Shown here one piece after another: positions 34,371 through 45,400 of a stretch of 64,000 nt of DNA. A program made the position numbers and the translations under genes. Each line of letters starts with the position of its first letter. Within the stretch, counting starts at the first letter, position 1. Source of the DNA: Pteria penguin (Eukaryota; Mollusca; Bivalvia; Pterioida; Pteriidae); assembly GCA_035048485.1 (NCBI GenBank), contig CM068583.1, positions 50,140,790-50,204,789 on the forward strand. The letters are read 5' to 3'. Under the pieces are notes generated by a model that saw nothing but the letters and a program-made list of their open reading frames with translations, had not been told where the DNA came from and searched no databases.

Positions 34371-36267
34371 TACGCCCGTCATCAGACGGGGCGTATTATG
34401 TTATGGCGTTGTCCGTCTGGCGTACGGGATAAGCTTGTTAGGGCTATTACTACTTCCCTTGTGCATGGATTTCAATAATATTTCACAGAATAGTTGTTTA
34501 GGACCCAAGGGTGTGTCATGACCTTGACCCAAGTTCATAGGTCAGAGGTCATAGTCACAACATGCAAAGTGAGTAAAACTTTGTCCGGGCCATAACTTCT
34601 TCTCCTGTGCACGGATTTCAATAATATTTCACAGAGTTGTTACTTAGGACCCAAAGATGTGTCATGACCTTGGTCAAAGGTCAAGGTCACAACATGCAAA
34701 GTGAGTAAAACATTTTTCGGGCCATAACTTCTTCCCGTGTGCATAGATTTCAATAATATTCATAGAATTGTTACTTAAGACCCAAGGGTGTGTCATGATC
34801 CAAGGTCATAGGTCAAAGGTCATAGTCACAACATGCAAAGTGAGTAAAACCTTGTCCGGGCCATAACTTCTTCCCCTCTGCATGGATTTCAATAATATTT
34901 CACAGTATTGTTACTTAGGGCCCAAAGATGTGTCATGACCTTGAACCAAGGTCAAAGGTCATGGTTACAACATGCAATGTGAGTAAAACATTGTCCGAGC
35001 CATTACTTCTTCCCCTGTGCATGGATTTCAATAATATTTTACAGAATTGTTACTTAGGACCCAAGGGTGTGTCATGACTTTGACCCAAGGTCATAGGTTA
35101 AAGGTCAAAGTCACAACATGCAAAGTGAGTAAAACCTTGTCCAGGCCATTTCTTCTTGCCCTGTGGATGGATTTCAATAATATTTCACAGAATTGTTACT
35201 TAGGACCCAAGGGTGTGTCATGACTTTGACCCAAGGTCATAGCTCAAGGTCACAACATGCAATGTTAGTAAAACCTTGTCCGGGTAATAACTTCTTCCCC
35301 TGTGCATGATTTGAATAATATTTCACAGAATTGTTACTTAGGACCCATGGGTGTGTCATGACCTTGACCAAAGGTCATAGACCAAAGATCAAGGTCACAG
35401 CATGCAAAATGAGTAAAACCTTGTCCCGGCCATAACTTCTTGCCCTGTGCATGGGTTTCAATAATATTTCACAGAATTGTTACTTAGGACCGAAAGGTGT
35501 GTCATGACTTTGACCCAAGGTCATAGGTCAAAGGTCAAGGTCACAATATGCAAAGTTAGTAAAACCTTGTCCAGGACATTACTTTTTCCCCTGTGCATGG
35601 ATTTCAATAATATTTTACAGAATTGTTACAACTGACCCCATGGTCATCTGTCAAGGTTACAACATGCAAAGTGAGTAAAACCTTTTTCAGGCCCTAACTT
35701 CTTCCCCTGTGCATAGATTTCAATAATATTTCACAGAATTGTTACTTAGCACCCAAGGGTGTGTTGTGACCTTGATTGTCAAAGGTCAAGGTCACAACAT
35801 GCAAAGTGAATAAAACCTTGATCGGGCCATAACTTCTTCCCCTGTGCATGGATTTCAATAATATTTCACAGAATTGTTACTTAGGACCCAAGGGTGTGTC
35901 ATGACCTTGACCCAAGGTCATAGGTCAAAGGTTAAGGTTACATCATGCAAAGTGAATTAAACTCTGTTACTATGATAAGATGCTATGGAGATGCTATGTA
36001 ACGTGATAACTCAAGTAAACCTCGGTTGTTTTTTATGAAACTTATACATAATGCTTAAATTGTGTAGGGGAAGCCACTTTTCAGTTTTGAAAAAAATCCA
36101 TTTTGTTGTTACAGATTTATGTGACTTGGATCCCTCTTTTTGGATTTCAGTATCTCATAAAAGTATTACCAGAGACCCATGTTTGGGGGTAATAAAACCA
36201 TATGTTCACATTGATCCCGTCCAAAGTAAGCGATGGGCGTATTATGCCAAGCTAGGCGTTGCTCTTG
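34371..36267 (+). mobile_element. Helentron-like repeat of the tacgcc...ctcttg family with ~140-bp tandem core
   Basis: Begins tacgcccgtcatcagacggg and ends gcgatgggcgtattatgcca + agctaggcgttgctcttg. The core (34430-35960) has about eleven units of about 140 bp with cataacttcttcccctgtgc, atggatttcaataatatttc, acagaattgttacttaggac, gggtgtgtcatgaccttgac and aacatgcaaagtgagtaaaa. It is inserted into the neighbouring repeat, whose ...acttctct/agatttctcttaca units continue on the right. Confidence 0.65.
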
Positions 36268-36470
36268 TTTAAGAAAGATTTCTCTTACAATGTATGAGAC
36301 AAGGGTTTGATATTTTTGAACAGTAAGAGTTAGGGTTAATATACTGTACAAATGTATATCATGACCTTGACCTAGACTTGCTGTTAATCTATGAACAAAT
36401 TTGTTGTTACTTATCTTTGCTGCTGCAGTCCCGATAGGTCAGTTCTAGTTTATTTTTGCAACAATAACAA
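36268..36470 (+). mobile_element. Continuation of the interrupted agctcac-type repeat
   Basis: Resumes with aagatttctcttacaatgta and atgaccttgacctag, matching the units at 33770-34340, so it is the right part of the split element. Confidence 0.45.
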
Positions 36471-37498
36471 TTGAAAATTTGGACAGAGGCGATTTGGGCC
36501 AAAAAGATGTTATTTCATAAGTACATATATATTGTAATATAACATTATTGCCCTTCATCAACACTTTTTGCGAGTACAACCAATTTCCCTTTGGTCACAA
36601 GCCTTGTAAGAAAAACACCTACTAAAAGAGATCTAATTCCTTTGCATCAAATTTCTTGAAGTCATTTATATTACTCCATCTTAATACCCAAATGAAAAGG
36701 AACAAATATATCTACAAACATTGGTCTTTTGAGTTTTATTTTGTAATATTCCTCAAACAAAAACTCTCCCTGTTTGAAGCACTTTTTTTCGCAACATTAA
36801 GACCGTATCTTAATCATGTTTTCTTATCAACAATGTATAAAATCAGTTAAATGTTTAGTATCATAGCATTTTGCTTCACTACACTAGGTAATTGATATAA
36901 AGCTCTACAGGTCAAAGTTCAGAATAGTTAAGGGAAGGGTGTAGTCCATCCTGTAGGTTACCATCTGTCATCCATACACTTTTTATTGCAGTTCCTTTTG
37001 AACAGTAGTTTTAATATGGGGCCTTGACTGGATGATAGAATATTCACTGTTGTTGATTCTCAACAAGTATTGGAAGTTTTGTTCAAAATGGCACCGTAAT
37101 TGCCATCTTGAATTTGTTTTATTCCCGAGCTTTCTTACTTAATTGGATTTGATGATAATGTATGATCTGTAGATGGCCCTGCATGAAATCTGACCAGCCA
37201 AATGACCAATAATCTGATCTTTGTTCTAAAATGACCTACCTGATATACAAATCTTGAAAGTAAGTCATTAGTTGAGGTTGAAACTATTTGTCACAAGATC
37301 TGGTATTTACATGTAATGAATACAAATTCTAATCTTGTTTCTATGGTAACTTTGAAATTTGACACATGAATTTGGCCCAAAGCTGATGATGCACATTTAG
37401 GTCCTAAGGAATTTCATGTAAAGTCTAAGACCATTTCACTGTGGTTTGATTTATGACCCATGCTTCAATGGTGATCTTGAAAGATAACAATCAAACTT
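36471..37498. other. No gene seen
   Basis: AT-rich. Diverged tgaccttga-type repeat traces occur, but no exon or element border can be supported. Confidence 0.4.
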
Positions 37499-37680
37499 AA
37501 AGCTGAGCTCTGACTATTTAAACATAATTTTTGGGGAACGGAAATTGCCAGAAATAGATCTGGCAATCTCCGTTCCCAACTAAATATAGAAGATTGCCAG
37601 ATCTATTTCTGCCAATTCCCGTTCCCCAAAATTTTTTATCACGTCACCCATGTTTAAATAGTCAGAGCTCAACTTTAAAG
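37499..37680. repeat. ~180-bp foldback palindrome
   Basis: The arms aaagctgagctctgactatttaaac and gtttaaatagtcagagctcaactttaaag, plus ttttggggaacgg and the inner block gccagaaatagatctggc, pair across a short centre near 37580. Its right end touches the next element. Confidence 0.6.
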
Positions 37681-40122
37681 CTGGCCTCTCACCATAAAAA
37701 GCCGAGGTGTTTCGAAAAATTTTTACGGGAGCGAAGATGACATAGGTCAACCTCACTCCCGTATGTTTTATGAATATTAAATTAACGTCTGACCAAAAAG
37801 CTCGAACAGAGCTTCCTCCCACGGTATAAAAGAAACAGGCGTAGTCATGCAACCGTGACATTCCATCGAAGACACGACAAAGGCAACATGGCGTCACAAA
37901 CAGAAGTACATGTAATTATCTCTATATCATTCCTTTTTTGTTTCATTTTTTTGAGTAACATACATAAATAATACAAAGGTAGTTATAACAAAAGATCACA
38001 TGATGCTGCAATGTTGTATGCATTTGCCACGAAAAGGCCACCGTGCGTAACGTAAATAGACAAATTTTAAAGTTGAATGAACAAATTATATTACATGTTC
38101 TAGTTATTTAGATATTATAATATGACCAGGTATTACATATATCATAATGTACAAATAGTATCGTGTGTTCAGTTGTACTTGTAACGAACCCAACCCTCTC
38201 CGTGCAAATGTAAAAAGGCCAATAAGATATACCGGTAAGTAATTTGAAAACTGACGATATTCAGGTAATACTATCTTTTCTCCAAATAACAAGAGCCAAA
38301 TTCCAATACTCCACAACAGACCACACATTTGGAAAGCATAATATTATTTATACATGTATACTTTACTGTAAATTAAATACACATCAGTTTACACACATCT
38401 TTTGGAGTGTTCGAATGAGAAACATACAAACAGGAAATGGTATAGATTGAAGAAAAACTCTTCAAAATTATACACAAGATTCTGTTCACGATCCTACATA
38501 ATGGGTGCATACTGAATAATGTTATTTGTAAATTATAAGACTCTTCTGACGTCTGGATTCACAAAGGTATTATTTTAATTTATTTCATTTTGTTTTATTT
38601 ATTTTATTTCAAGTACAAACATTTTTCATCAATAATAGTACGGAAACAGAAAACTATATGACACTTTTGTGATAATTTATATTGTTATTTACGGCTAGTA
38701 CGGTGTTCATACAAATTCAAGAACTAGTAACATTTTTAGCTAAACAACCTGCGTTTTTGAGACACGAATGCCCCAGTTGCAAATAAATATAGCTGTCAAT
38801 GTTCAACCCCCGGGGTCACACGATGACGCTTAGGGAATATACTAACTGTTGAATTTTGGTAACTGTAACAACATTCTATTGAAAGTTATTAGGCACTGCA
38901 GAATTACGGAGGTACATACAGACGGACGGGAACGACCGAACGCTTTTTTGCCCAAGATCAGACATGTACAAAAAGCGGAAGGGGCAAGCGCAGGTGTTAA
39001 GAGAACGAAAAATGTTTAAAAATCATTTATTGATTAGAATTAATAATAATGCTGTTTGTTTGTAACTGTTCGACTTGACATGGATCCCCATTCATAGAAT
39101 TATACAAAACATTGTGGAGCTTCTAACCCATCCATCACTGTTATCCCATTCCCCCTCCCCCAAGGAAAGACTAGGTAAAAAAAGAACTTATGCTGTTTGA
39201 AGAACAAACAGCTTTTTTCTTCTCTCCATCATTTCTGTCTCTGTAAATGTAAAAATACTAATAATCGAACACTCTGAATGCAACCCGGGTAGAATATGGA
39301 AGACGGGTTTAAGGTGTTAAGAGAACGAAAAATGTTTAAAAGTCATTTATTGATTAGAATTAATAATAATGCTGTTTGTTTGTAACTGTTCGACTTGACA
39401 TGGATCCCCATTCATAGAATTATACAAAACATTGTGGAGCTTCTAACCCATCCATCACTGTTATCCCATTCCCCCTCCCCCAAGGAAAGACTAGGTAAAA
39501 AAAGAACTTATGCTGTTTGAAGAACAAACAGCTTTTTTCTTCTCTCCATCATTTCTGTCTCTGTAAATGTAAAAATACTAATAATCGAACACTCTGAATG
39601 CAACCCGGGTAGAATATGGAAGACGGGTTTAAAGGATAAGGCAAGAAGCAGTTTAGTCAGACCAGAACCCTGCGTCTCCTATTTGCAGTGGATCATGTTA
39701 TGAAGTGCAATAACATATGCATGTTTACACTATACATGTAGACTTGCATCCGTATTGTATAAGATCAGTAAAAAATGAAATTATAGACACATAACTAAAT
39801 TTTTGTGAAGGAATTATATAAATGTAAAAATGTAAATAAAGTGCTGTAAGTGTTAAATATCTAAGTAAAGTACATAGTGAGGAAAAAAAGTTTTCATACG
39901 GTTTGTACAGCCATGCTGACCGTCCGTGCAGGTCGCCGCCAGTTAAATGTCACGGTTTGTCGATTTGACATTTCTTTTTTGTGGTAAGCGAGAGCATTTA
40001 GGTCAGACGTTCATTTAGTATTCATAAAACATACGGGAGAGAGGTTGACTTATGTCGACCTCGCTCCCGTAAAAAAATTTCGAAATATTTCGCCTTTTTA
40101 TGGTGAAAGGCCAAAGAGGCTT
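37678..40122. mobile_element. 2.4-kb element with ~120-bp terminal inverted repeats
   Basis: The left end, ggcctctcaccataaaaag..., and the right end, ...ctttttatggtgaaaggcc, match in inverted order for about 120 bp, including gtctgacc/ggtcagac and cgggag blocks around an internal palindrome (acgggag...ctcccgt). The interior has a TATAAAAG at about 37825 followed by an ATG at 37888 (MASQTE...), the 320-bp tandem duplication, and no recognised transposase. Long inverted ends suggest a Mutator-like non-autonomous element. No clean target duplication was found. Confidence 0.5.
38992..39631. repeat. 320-bp tandem duplication, two nearly identical copies
   Basis: Copy 1 38992-39311, copy 2 39312-39631. 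I could see one substitution (aaaatcattt versus aaagtcattt). Each copy begins aggtgttaagagaacg and ends aagacgggttta. The identity implies a recent event or an assembly duplication. Confidence 0.85.
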
Positions 40123-41518
40123 TAAGCCAAAGTCAAGATACATATCTGAGTAAAGGGGAGTATATATGACAAGGTTAACTGATAAATGTTTGAAATGCAG
40201 CCAAGATCTGAATTTAATGATACTATGATGACCTTGAAATTTGACACATGACCTTACAGGGATTTTCTACCCTGTTCCAAAAGGAGTAAGGAAAATATCT
40301 GCATGATCCAATATCCTGATACCTTTGTTTATGTGAAATTAGAGATCAATTAAAACTAAGAACAGAACTAAACTGATTAAACATTACAGAATGACAAATG
40401 CGTCAAAAATAATAAACAACCTGTATTTGTAAATCCATCATTTATACACTGCTGTGCAGTTTATCTTTATAAACATTAAAATATTAATACATTGCACATC
40501 GATATATCAATTGCTACAAAGATATGATGTGTATGGTATATAATGTGTATGGTAAAATGCATGTGATAAAACAGAAACTTAAGTCAGAAGATTTTATCCT
40601 CATATACATTTTACAACTGGTTCAAAACATACTCTCTTGAAAACTGGTCCAACTGGGATACTTTACAACACATTCAAATCCCAACAAAGTATTGGAATCT
40701 ACAATATACACACAAGTAATACAGACAGAGGAAACTCTAATTGTAAATGATACAATTACTGTACAGATAAAGGACAATACCATTGCATTCTTTAATTGTA
40801 TACTTTTCTCCCAGATACTGTACATTATAAAGTATGACATAAATTCATAAATTGATCCATAGATTTTACCAGGGTTTGAGGTAGACAGCCATCTAATTTC
40901 ATCTTCAATATGACACAAAAATGTCCGTTTCAAAAGGCATGATTCCTGTCTATTAAACAGAAAACAATGATTATTCGGACAAAAGGAGGGATGTAAAATC
41001 TCCAAAATGACTGACACAAATTCAGATAACTTCACAGATGATAATGGGAAATGATGAACAAATTACACATACAGACGGACCTTTCATAATATGACTGTTG
41101 TTTTACATTTATATAGCAATTAAACTGTGATATCTTGTCATCATGTAAAGCTGGGCAATGGTTATCAGAGATATCTAATCTTCAACTACAGAATATAAAA
41201 AAAAAATTATGATAGAATTTAAAAAAAAAAAGATTTTGGATTAAAGGTATTGTACATGTACAAAATGTTTTCAATAGAAGATTAAAAGGATTTTGGGTTG
41301 AAAGGTAAAAAGATTAAGGATTGAATATAAATAGATTTAAAATATACTTCAAGATCAGAGAGTTTTGTATCCATCAAGGAATTGAGATATCACAGTCTGG
41401 TTGTAGGTTTTATAATAAATTAATGCAGAACATTAGATATACATGTAAATGTATATATACACACACTTGAATATATATTGCACAATTACTGGAATCAAGA
41501 TAAGACATGTGACACAGG
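40123..41518 (-). other. Probable 3' flank/UTR of gene B; no other gene seen
   Basis: The minus strand holds a 137-codon open frame (41035-40622) with hydrophobic stretches but no splice or family support. It lies directly downstream of the gene B stop and may be 3' UTR. Confidence 0.35.
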
Positions 41519-42493
41519 CTAACTTTCTAATGATGTCTCACTGTGTGATAAACATTCCTCAGTATGTGAAGCACTTTGTTTTGATTCAGTCTTAACTTCT
41601 CTTTTAATGATATCCCCTGTTTCCTTAATAGACACATTACAGATCTGTTGTACAGAGCTGTTCTTTTCAGTTGAGATTTCTACAGGGTAGCTACTATCTC
41701 TCTCTTGAGTATCTTGGTTCTGACCTTCTTGATTCGCTATTTCTAACACGTTTCTCATTTCATTCAAAGTGCCTTCCTCTAAATCAGAAGATATTTCAAT
41801 ACAGTCTTCTGAAGTCTCTTCTTGACAATTACTGCTACACTCTTTGGGTGGAAATGATCCATATTCTATGAGATGATCTATAACCCGAGTGGAGTAAGGT
41901 TTTGGTTTCGGTCTACCTCTGGGTTTATTCTCCAGTCTCTCTACTATACTCATACTGCCACCGTTCTTGGCTTGCAATTGTTCTAAGTAACTTTTCCGAA
42001 AGCTTCTGATTGTACTTTCATTAATGTGTCTGTTCATTAATTTGGAGAAATATTTTGCTGCTTTGGCACATCCTAGATCTATTGCATATTTTGCTAAAGT
42101 TGCTTTACTTTCTGGAGTATATTTTTGATACTCCCCTCTTTTTCTTCTTTGTCCTGGAGGTAAAGGAGGGGTTTCAGGTTTTGGTGGAGTAGGTACTTTT
42201 GGTCTTCCTCTTCGTTTTGATTTTATTTCGGTAAGGAAGTCAACATTTTTCCCTTGGGTCTGTGATACATATTTCTTTTTAAACTCGCGCACAGTACTTT
42301 CTCTGACTTGTTTATTCAATTCTTTGGAAAAATGTCGTACAGCTTTAGCAATTCCATTTTCAATAGCAAATCTTGCAATTCTGGCTTTATCCTCTGGTGA
42401 ATATTGTTCATAATAACCTCTTTTTTTCCGAACACTTGCAACTGGTGCCTTATCAACAGATATCCCATCATCTATATATGAGTATTGACTTTC
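41519..42493 (-). CDS. Gene B last exon: duplicated HTH domain plus AT-hooks
   Basis: Acceptor tttttcttag, phase 0, beginning ESQYSYIDDG. HTH copy 1 starts KKRGYYEQYSPEDKARIARF and ends ESTVREFKKKYV. The AT-hook KRRGRPKVP and a Pro-rich linker (PTPPKPETPPLPP) follow. HTH copy 2 runs from RKRGEYQKYTPESKATLAKY to ESTIRSFRKSYL. AT-hook KPRGRPKPKP is next. The acidic tail carries IKRE and VKTE and ends SETSLES with TAG at 41521-41519. Confidence 0.82.
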   Translation of the reverse strand, partial: ESQYSYIDDGISVDKAPVASVRKKRGYYEQYSPEDKARIARFAIENGIAKAVRHFSKELNKQVRESTVREFKKKYVSQTQGKNVDFLTEIKSKRRGRPKVPTPPKPETPPLPPGQRRKRGEYQKYTPESKATLAKYAIDLGCAKAAKYFSKLMNRHINESTIRSFRKSYLEQLQAKNGGSMSIVERLENKPRGRPKPKPYSTRVIDHLIEYGSFPPKECSSNCQEETSEDCIEISSDLEEGTLNEMRNVLEIANQEGQNQDTQERDSSYPVEISTEKNSSVQQICNVSIKETGDIIKREVKTESKQSASHTEECLSHSETSLES

Positions 42494-45400
42494 CTAAGAA
42501 AAATACACAAACTACTTTTTGAACTTTCAGTGTTAATATATTGGAATGCATAAAAGTTCTTTTCATAAAAAAGTAATGTATCCAGCTAAAGTAAAAAAAA
42601 AAATTATAATCAGAACTTTATACAACTGCTCAAGAACATGTAAGTTAATTGTTATTCTTGAATTATCATTACCTGTGGAACATCTTCTAATCCTTGCATA
42701 TATGCAGTGTCAGCCTCAGATGACATGGTTCCAGTGTAACCATTATCCAGGAAGGTCATGGGATGTGTTCTCTAAAAATGTTGCAATAATGCATCAATTA
42801 AATGCTACAAAATATGCAGCATATTATCATACAAAAATAGAATAGAAATTTTGTTTCATATGAGAGTCATGCAGCTCAGTCTTACATGTATTAAAATGTT
42901 TGTACTCTGTATCTAACACACAAATTTTAAATTGATAGTTGCAGTAAAGCTTTAATAAAAAAGATAGATGGGAACAAATAAAACCTGGACTTATCAAGGC
43001 TTGTGTATTTTAGCCAAATTTCAGTGTTGATAGCCGATTGTCAATTTCATGATATTTTTTGAAATAGTGCAATTATCCTTCTTTATATATTTGAACATAT
43101 TTCTATCTGTGAATTCTGAATGAAATAGAATTGTGCTTACACTGCTTATTAGTATAAATCCAATAAAAACTAGATGTTTGTCCATCACCTGGACTTATTA
43201 TAACCATGACAACAAATTTGGTATAGAATAATGTGTATGTGTTGTACTTGTTATGGTGAATAATTCTTGATTCATAATAATGTGTGTGTGAACAAGCACA
43301 TTCATCCTGGCAAGCTAAAAATGATACCGTTGTCTCATACATTATAAGAAAAATCTGCTCTCTTAACCAAATTATTATTACAAGGTCAAAGTTCAAGGTC
43401 AAGGACACTAGGTCAAATGACTTGGTATCAAAATGTAGAACTTGTTATGGTAATTGTGTGTGAGAAATATGAAAGCTCTGTCCCTTATACTAAAAGAGAA
43501 ATCTGTCTAACCAGCAGTTACACATAAAAAGAAAGACATTTGATCTTGTGACCTTGAATTTGGTCTTGTGTTAATATTTCGGTTAATAAGATCTTTAAGT
43601 AGATCCCTCTTACAGTATAAGGGATAGGTCTTTCATATTTCAGACAATTTCATCATAACAAGTACTACATTTTGATACCAAAGCATTTGATGCTTAAAGA
43701 ACTTCTTAATTGGACCAACAGACACACAGAAAGATGGATAGACTGACAGGGTAATTCCTTTTTACCCCATCCCCAAACTTTGGGTATAATAAAAGTAAGA
43801 AGCTGTACAAGTAGAAGATCTGAGTTAGAGAATTTGATCTTCATATGTGTAACTGAAGGTGTTTTACTTGTAAGAATATTTACCTCTGTCACTTCCATGC
43901 TGGACGTATTGGACATATCTGAATCTTCTGGCTCTTGTTTTATTGAAACATCTATTCTATCAACCAAAATTTCCTAAGAATCAAAATATCTATCATGTTA
44001 ACAGAAATCATAAAAAAACCCCACTAAAACCTCTTTGTATTCTTAATTAGTTAAACGATTAACATGACATTATATGATAATAACACATTGCAAACATTAA
44101 TCTATAGTGTAGGAATGAATCTTTTACAAGACTAAGTTAAGTCTTGAGACTTACTTTGACTTTTGTATGAGCAGAATCTGGATCATTCACTTCTTCTGCC
44201 ATATAAACATCTACATGGTCTGTGGTAGATCTGGGCTAAAATGTAATCAGCTTTATTTTACAAAAATCTCACAGTCAATTATGATTTTCCTTATTAATGA
44301 CAATTATGTTAACAGGATAGTACATTTTGTTTGTTTGATCTTTTTTTTTGTAACAGAAACTATAATACTAGCATTCTTACTGGCTCAAGGTCGGTCTTTT
44401 CTTCCTTAATGTTGGCATCAATGTTATTAACCATGCATTCCTGCAAATGTTAAATCTTAAGATGATTGTTAACATATATAAACAAATACTGATAAATATC
44501 AAAATGGTAAAATCTGATTTAAAAGATTAATGTGAGGTATCTGATTAAACATAAAGATCATACTTGGTTGATTCTTATGTTCCCCATGGTGTTAGATGGG
44601 TGCCTACTGTTTTTCAAGGTCATGGGTCACTGGTTAAGAACAGAGATATTGTTGGGATACTTTGTCCAACTCACAATTGCTACATACTTCAACAGAATTA
44701 ATTCATACTTTGAAGAATGTTTCTTATAGGTTGTGGTGAGTCATTACCTCTATCTAAGATTAAGGTCACTGTCTACAGAGAAAATATTTACTTACATGAC
44801 CCATTATTTCCTTATATTTCATAAGAATAACTTCATATTTGGTACAAATGTTTCCAATGGAAAGGCTGAAATTTTCGTACAGAAAGGCAGAGAGTAAAGA
44901 TCTTCATTTCAGGGCCATTTACTGAAGGTCAAGATCAATGACAACATACATGTAGATAAAATCGTTTTGTCTGGCCCATGATATTTACAAGGATCATCAA
45001 AAGAAGTTCATGCTTGGAAGAAACATAATTGATTGGAAAGACTAGTGTTATGACCTTAAAGAAAGGTGATATATTATGGGTCATGGTCACTATCAAATAA
45101 GGTGAATTGTAAGGTGCTTTGAGATAGTGAACTGAAATCATCAGGAGATTTCCTTAAGAAAAAATAAAGACTTCAATTTTTATTGTGTCTGACATAATTC
45201 TACAAGAGTCATTGCCCTTTTTAGAAAGTTGTTTCCCTAAAATTTGTGACAGCAAGCAGGGTTTGACATTAACTTTTGAAAGAGGTGGTCCAGTTGGACA
45301 GCCTCAAGGAAATCATGGCTGTCCAATTTCAAATCTGAGTGGTCCATTTTTGTATCATGTAGCTGAAGTGATTCAAGTTATGCTATAATAGACTACAAAA

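Noticed and set aside
40622..41035. 137-codon minus frame as a membrane protein
   Set aside because: No start context, splice sites or family; it sits where the gene B 3' UTR is expected.
45185..45388. MSDIILQESLPF frame as a gene
   Set aside because: Lies in a gene B intron in a stretch that looks like a common mollusc interspersed repeat; no splice support.
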